The notes beneath the pieces were generated by a model. That model did not search any database and was not told the DNA's origin. It saw only the letters and a program-made list of their open reading frames with translations. Below are positions 58,623-64,000 of a stretch of 64,000 bases of DNA, one piece after another. This stretch comes from Stagonosporopsis chrysanthemi (Eukaryota > Ascomycota > Dothideomycetes > Pleosporales > Didymellaceae): positions 310,001 through 374,000 of the forward strand of contig JAFISE010000004.1 of NCBI GenBank assembly GCA_022560025.1, written 5' to 3'. Every line of letters starts with the position of its first letter. Position 1 is the first letter of the stretch. Position numbers and translations under genes: made by a program.

Positions 58623-61600
58623 ATGGCCGAGCCCAACTATGCCTACAACCCGGCCGTGGCCAGCTGGGTGCAGTCCATGTCGCTGGCCGGCATTGAAGAG
58701 CAGGAGCACGACCACGACCACGGCCACGGCCACGACCACGGCCACGACCACGACCACGGCCTCGCTCCAGCACACCTCCACAGCCACCACGACCACCACG
58801 ACCCCCTCCACGACCCCCTCCACGACCACCACCACGACCACCACCACGCCCTCGACCTCGCCCCCGACAGCCCCTCGCCCGATGACTACTACAAGGCTGC
58901 CTACACTCCCGCGCACGACGCCGCCGCGCCCCCGATCCCCGTCCCCTCGCCCGAGATGCACGTAACGCGCCCGCGCCAGAATACGGCCGGCTCCAACAGC
59001 CTGCGCTCGCCCTCCAGGACCACGCCGCGCTCCGTCTCGGGCCCTGCCTCCTCGGTGGCCTCGTCGCGCTCGCCGCCACTCGCGTCGAACAAGGTCAAGG
59101 CCCTGGCCGAGCGCTTCGAGCGCTCGCCGGGCGGCGACGTGATCCCCTCGGTCATCCGCTCACGCTCCAGGGAGCCGTCTCGCGCTGGGCCGCACGATCC
59201 CGTCAAGCGTCCGCCCGCGCCGACCTCCTCGCCCGCCGCCGCCGCAGCACGCCCGACCAAGGACGCCGCCTACGGCTCCTACCGCTTCAACAACCTCAAG
59301 CCTCGCGACCGCCCCCAGCACGCGCCCGCATCACCGCCGCGCCCCGCACGCCGCGCAACAAACGCCAGCCACACGAGCAGGGCCAGCATCGACCAAACCA
59401 TGTCGCCCGCACGGCACCCTGTGACTTCGCCCGCCCGGAACTCCGTCACCTCCGCGTCACGGCAGTCCATCACCTCCCCGAACCGCCGGCCTACGCTCGA
59501 GCGCGCGTCCTCAAGCGCACGGCAGCTGTTTGGCGAGATCGTCGGCGGACAGGACTCGTCACTGCCAGGGTACTTGATTCCAACTTTTGCGAGTGCCGCA
59601 CGTGAGGAAGCGGCCCAGGCAGCCCAGATTCCTCTGCCGCCCATCAACGATGCTCAAGACCTGGCAGGCGACGAGGTGCAGTTGCCTGCAACAACCTTCA
59701 CCTTGCCGCAGCACCACCGCTCACAGAGCAACGCCACGACCACGTCCACCAGACAAAGACAGTCACGTCCCGCCTCGCGATCCGTACAGTCTCCACCACG
59801 GCAATCTCCGCCTTCGCGAATACCCGTCGTGTCCCAGCGATCACGCCGATCAAGCAATGCATCCGAGGCCAGCTCTTCGGCCCGTTCTGTCAAATACACG
59901 CCCACTCGCAGCAATCGTTCTTCGCCCCATCGGAATCTGACCAGGAAGCCAATAGCAGGGGACACATGCCCGAAGGCTAACGGCGCTGACCATGCGACAC
60001 TACCAGCGTTGGCCTACCGTGGACATCGAGAACGAGGGAAATCGCCCACACGGACTGGACCCAGTGTACCAGCAGTCGTGACTGCACCACCTCCACCGGC
60101 CTCCCCACGCTTGCGCAACTCGAGAGACAGACAACCGTTGCAGTCTCCCAATGCACAAACCAGAGCAGATGACGCGCATGGCGAGCTTGAATACTTCTCA
60201 TTGGGTGACCATCTTCACTCGAAAGCCGATCCTCTGGCAAGCCAACCAGGGTTATTTGACGGTGAAAGTGAATCGCAAACCCTGAACTTCTCCTTCTCGC
60301 CTAGCGTCATCTTCGCCGAGGAGTTCCAATCGCCGCCGACCGAACACTCGCAGGAAGAACAGCAGAGCCCGCCGTCGAGACACCTACACTCGCTAAGCCT
60401 CCAGACGTCTAGCATGGGCGTGCCGCCGTCAACGCAGCCGCGCTCTGCAGTGACGGATTTTGAAGAATCGCCAACCCTAGGCATGCCTGGCAGCTTTATC
60501 ATGACACCTCCAGCGGCCCACATGGAGCCTCGCGAGCCCATAGCCTTGCCACCACTGCAGCAAGTAGAGCAAGCGCCTCAGGAGGAGCGTCAGCAGAGCT
60601 GGCAAGATCCTGAGCACGAGCTTCTTAGGCCCGCTATATTCCGCCAGCTGAGCAGTGAGCAGGCTCCTGAACTGCCTCCGATCGAAGAGTCCATCTTAGG
60701 CGTTAGAGAGTCGATACCGATCATGTTCAACGACGAACTTTTGCCACCCAGTGGGATGAATGGCGCGCACGAGGAAGAAGGACAACCTGTCGCCCCTCCA
60801 AGGCGGTCAGTGCAGGTGTATGGACACGAGACCTTGCTGCCTGCCCTTCACTTCAAAGGCGAGGACTCGCCCACGGATTCTTTCCACGACGGAGATTCCT
60901 TGCACCCAGACGACTCCATCAGCGTTGCGCCCTACCGTTCAAAGCCGATGCATGCAAAGAGTGAGACGTATAGTGTGATCAACGCCGTACTGAATCTGTA
61001 CCACCAGTCGCAAGTCATATCTCCGGAGCTGGCTTCACTTTCCAGGCAGAGAGTTCAGCAGGTGTCACCTGTGATAGCGCAGCACCAGGATTGGGCGTCC
61101 AAGGAGGCCACCGAGACCTATCTGGCCCGAATTTTGAGTGACGCCAACGGCTCGCAACGAGATAGCGCGCAAGAGCAGCTGCACGAGAAACAATCTTTAC
61201 CGCTTCTTACGCCAAACGTGTATCAAGCAAGAAAGTCGTCGCCCGAACATGCGAACCAGATACCAGCATTCGTCTTTCCACCAGAGTCCCATCGCTACTC
61301 TCGCGGTTCGCAAGGGTCCGCGACCACGCTCATACAGGAGGACACTTCGCCGCCAGGCAGTTCCTTTGGCAATCCATCGCAGGACACACTTCTGCCGGGT
61401 TCTGCACATGACAATGCGACACCTTCGACAAACGGTCTGGACCTTCCACAGCTTGCTTGGACCAATGGCGGTCTTGGTTTGTCCATGAACAACTACATGC
61501 CGCCTTCACCTACAGTGCCATCCCCAACCGTGCAACATCCCCCGCGCCCGGTCTACTCCCCGCCCCCGCCTCCCCTGCCTTCCAAGTCGGACGAACTACC

Positions 61601-64000
61601 GCCAATATCACCATCGCTACCGTCGTACCCATTTTCTGGACCCAAGCCCTCTCCCGCCTCGCAGACTGATGAACGTTTCGAACAGCATCCCGCACGCGCG
61701 CTCACCCCAGTCGGTGACATGCATGATAGGAATTACGATGACCACTACAACACGCCGAGATCTGTAGAAACCAGCGACAAGCCGCTGCCAGAAATCGACA
61801 TGGCCGAAGATGAGACCCCAACCACTACCGAAGAAGCGCCGCCCGATCCAGCACGACAGGCACTGACGAAGCGATATCGAATTCTTGAGGAGATACTGAC
61901 CACCGAGCATCAGTTCTGCATAGATATGATGATTGCTCACAACATCTTCGAGGCAACGGCTGGCAGCATCATGACCGAGAAGGAGAAACGGTTCCTGTTT
62001 AGTAACTGTAAAGACTTGGAGAAGTTCTCGCTCTCTCTATTCCGAGCGTTCAAGAAGGCGGCAAAACCAATAGTCAACCACGACATGCCGCCTCCAACGG
62101 GTCCCTGGAGTCGCGACTCGACAGATTCCAAATCTCTTGGCTCTGCTGAGTTACCTGCGAACCTTCGATCAGACGAGTCCAATCAGTTTGAGAACTGCAC
62201 GCCTGAGAACGATCACATGACGTCAATTGGCCAAGTCTTCGTGGACAACATAGAGAAGATGGAGCGTCTTTACACGACATACTACTTGAACTCGCAAAAC
62301 CAACACGCGTACATCAAGAAGCACCAGGGCAACCCAGAACTCACCGGGTGGGTAATGGCGTGTTTCGAGCAGGTTGAGAACATGACTCAAGCTTGGGATC
62401 TTGACTCTTTACTTGTCAAGCCAGCACAGCGCATTCTCAAGTACCCTCTACTCCTTGAGTCACTGGAGCAAGTCACCGATGCCGATCATCCTGATTACGA
62501 GAGCATAAAGAAAGCGCGTGCTGAGATCCTCGCCATCAGTGGACGTATCAATGATGCGAAAAAGCGAGCAGATACATTCCGTGCTGCCACAACAGAAGGC
62601 AAGAAAGAGAAGAGCAAAGGTAAGGGAATAGGGAACGCTTTCGTCAAAGCCTTCATTCCAAAAGCAGACAAGACGAAGACTTACGATGAAGCCGAGAAAA
62701 TGTTCAAGGATATGGAGTACAAGTCCCGAGAACAGAAGTTCGGCGGTCACTTCTTCCAGCTCCAAATCGTGATGCGCGACTTTGAAAATTACCTCGACTC
62801 TATCACCGAGCATTATCAGCAGCTCAACATCGTGTTCATGGGTTTTATTACTGTCTGCGAAGTTGCGCCCTCGGTCAACCCTGAGATCGAAAGCACATGG
62901 CGCAAGTGGGCTATGGCTCACTTTGAGCTCCAGAACAAAGCCCTTGAAGATCATGTAGGTATCTCGATATGCGTCATTAACGTTGTGCTGACCCGAGATT
63001 AGAAAGCTGCTGTGCGCAGCCGTGTGCTAAAGCCGATCGCAGACCTTTGGGAGATGTGGGTGTCATACCAGAAGACCATTGAGCAGCGCAAGAAGTACTT
63101 GCTCTACTACGTAAAACACAAGCAGGCCATTGATCGCGGCGAAAAGCCTGACGCAGAGACTGTATCGTCCGCGGAGCGTTTTACCACGATCAACGACACT
63201 CTCAAGCTCGAACTACCGTTGCTGTACGACAAGACAAAAGCCGTCATGCGGAATGTGATGACGCTTTTCATGGCGCTTCAAAAGGAATGGTACAAGACAT
63301 GTTCGAAGAAGATACTTCCGCTTCTGGAGACCGAGCCACAGCACACTACGTCTATAGTATACGATCTGCAGGCGTACACGGATCGCTTCAAGTCAGACTA
63401 CAACCTACAGGAGCAGAGGGCAAAGAGCTTCGGCATCACCAACAGCCAACGCCTGCTGCAAGAGATCTCAAGCATGACATCACCAGTTCCGTCTGACGGT
63501 GCCGGTTCTGCGCGTAACTCCCAGTCTCGCCGCACCGAATCCATGAGCAGCGAGGCTTCTGGATTCGAATCGCGTAACCGGCACAGTGGTGGCTATGGCT
63601 CGCGAACCAACATGCGTTCTATGGATGGGCCTCCGCGCTCCTCCCCAGCAGGCCCAGCGTATCCGTCTCTCTACCAGAACTCGGGCTCCTCGATTCGAAA
63701 CAACTTCGGGCCTGCATCCTCTCGCGACGCAGCTCGAGTCCTTAGCCCAGCTTCAGAGAGCAGCGATGCGACAACCGTTCGCCAGCAGGAGCGTCGCAAT
63801 TCGACGCGATCGAAAAACCAGAACTACCTGGGTATGGACGGCGTTGTTGATATCGACGACCGCTCTTCGTTTGGCACAGGCGTATTCGACTTTCCACCTC
63901 AGCTGGGCGCCTCGTTCCTCTCACCCACACAATCGAACATGTTCACCATGTCCGCGCCGAGCTCACAACCCCCATCCCGCCCCGGCTCAACCCGCCAATC
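58623..64000 (+). CDS. Rho guanine nucleotide exchange factor with DH and BAR domains (3' truncated by window edge)
   Basis: This is a probable activator of a Rho/Cdc42 GTPase acting at curved membranes, with a DH-BAR layout like animal DNMBP/Tuba. Exon 1 is 58623-62954 (1444 codons); a 48-nt intron follows, and exon 2 from 63003 is still open at the edge. Residues ~1-1080 are disordered and rich in Ser and Pro. They include a His/Asp tract at ~28-76 and a proline run (VYSPPPPPLP). The DH domain covers ~1080-1330 (ALTKRYRILEEILTTEHQFCIDM, LLVKPAQRILKYPLLLESLE). The BAR domain follows (FGGHFFQLQIVMRDFENYLDSITEHYQQL) and crosses the intron into KAAVRSRVLKPIADLWEMW and LLYYVKHKQAIDRGEK. A Ser-rich tail leads to the edge. 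No PH domain is seen between DH and BAR. Confidence 0.92.
58716..58852. repeat. In-frame tandem repeat coding His/Asp/Gly tract
   Basis: Repeated gaccac and ggccac hexamers, then cacgaccccctc units, lie inside RhoGEF exon 1 and encode a tract rich in HD, HG and HH pairs. The repeat is in frame and does not break the gene. Confidence 0.85.

Noticed and set aside
57510..58961. A 483-codon frame on - across the TERT/RhoGEF divergent region
   Set aside because: Its product is Val/Gly/Arg-rich low complexity. Much of it mirrors the RhoGEF histidine repeat and the rest covers two promoters. There is no domain.

Overview
The window is nuclear DNA from a filamentous ascomycete (Pezizomycotina). The signs are dense genes with short (45-60 nt) GT..AG introns carrying CTAAC-type branch sites, a CYP51B-type sterol demethylase, 12- and 14-TM MFS carriers, a small Pezizomycotina-type membrane protein, and a pogo/Fot1-like transposon damaged by C-to-T changes typical of repeat-induced point mutation (RIP). 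The transposon resembles those of Dothideomycetes, but the class assignment is only an inference. About nineteen protein genes are supported. The first (clathrin heavy chain) and last (DH-BAR RhoGEF) are cut by the window edges. No rRNA, tRNA or CRISPR was found.

Layout. 1-1381: clathrin heavy chain C-terminus (+). 1382-6306: mostly empty, with one doubtful 120-codon frame. 6307-10545: pyruvate carboxylase (+, nine exons, one of only 14 nt). 11529-12764: CDK7/Kin28-like kinase (-), divergent from a U1A/U2B'' RRM protein (13068-13713, +). 14212-18866: cytochrome P450 and a DHA2 drug efflux carrier, both on -. 20332-23334: a 1000-residue nuclear protein whose layout suggests a Red1/SYCP2-type meiotic axis protein (+). 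23731-25570: dead pogo-like transposon with TA target-site duplication. 26705-26937: 60-residue membrane protein (-). 29006-30541: Rsa4/Nle1 (-), divergent from MSH4 (30805-33894, +). 34006-35234: nitronate monooxygenase (-). 35696-37372: CYP51/Erg11 (-). 38046-40230: Chk2/Cds1-type FHA kinase (-), divergent from Atg10 (40679-41436, +). 41601-43092: mitoribosomal S29 (-), divergent from Rrs1 (43295-44030, +). 45325-47059: Dal5/Tna1-type MFS carrier (+). 47566-48657: C2H2 zinc-finger protein (+). 48900-49900: microsatellite-rich spacer. 49928-52469: TBC-domain protein (-). 53298-57513: a complete ten-exon telomerase reverse transcriptase (-), divergent from the DH-BAR RhoGEF (58623 to the edge, +).

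Most of this is core housekeeping: membrane traffic (clathrin, TBC, RhoGEF), anaplerosis (PYC), transcription and splicing (CDK7, U2B''), ribosome assembly (Rsa4, Rrs1, mtS29), ergosterol (CYP51) and autophagy (Atg10). Genome maintenance is well represented by MSH4, a Chk2 kinase, TERT and the possible axis protein. The accessory parts are the P450-efflux pair, the RIP-damaged transposon and the repeat-rich spacer. Exon coordinates are my own splice-site and reading-phase reconstructions; every multi-exon model closes in frame.
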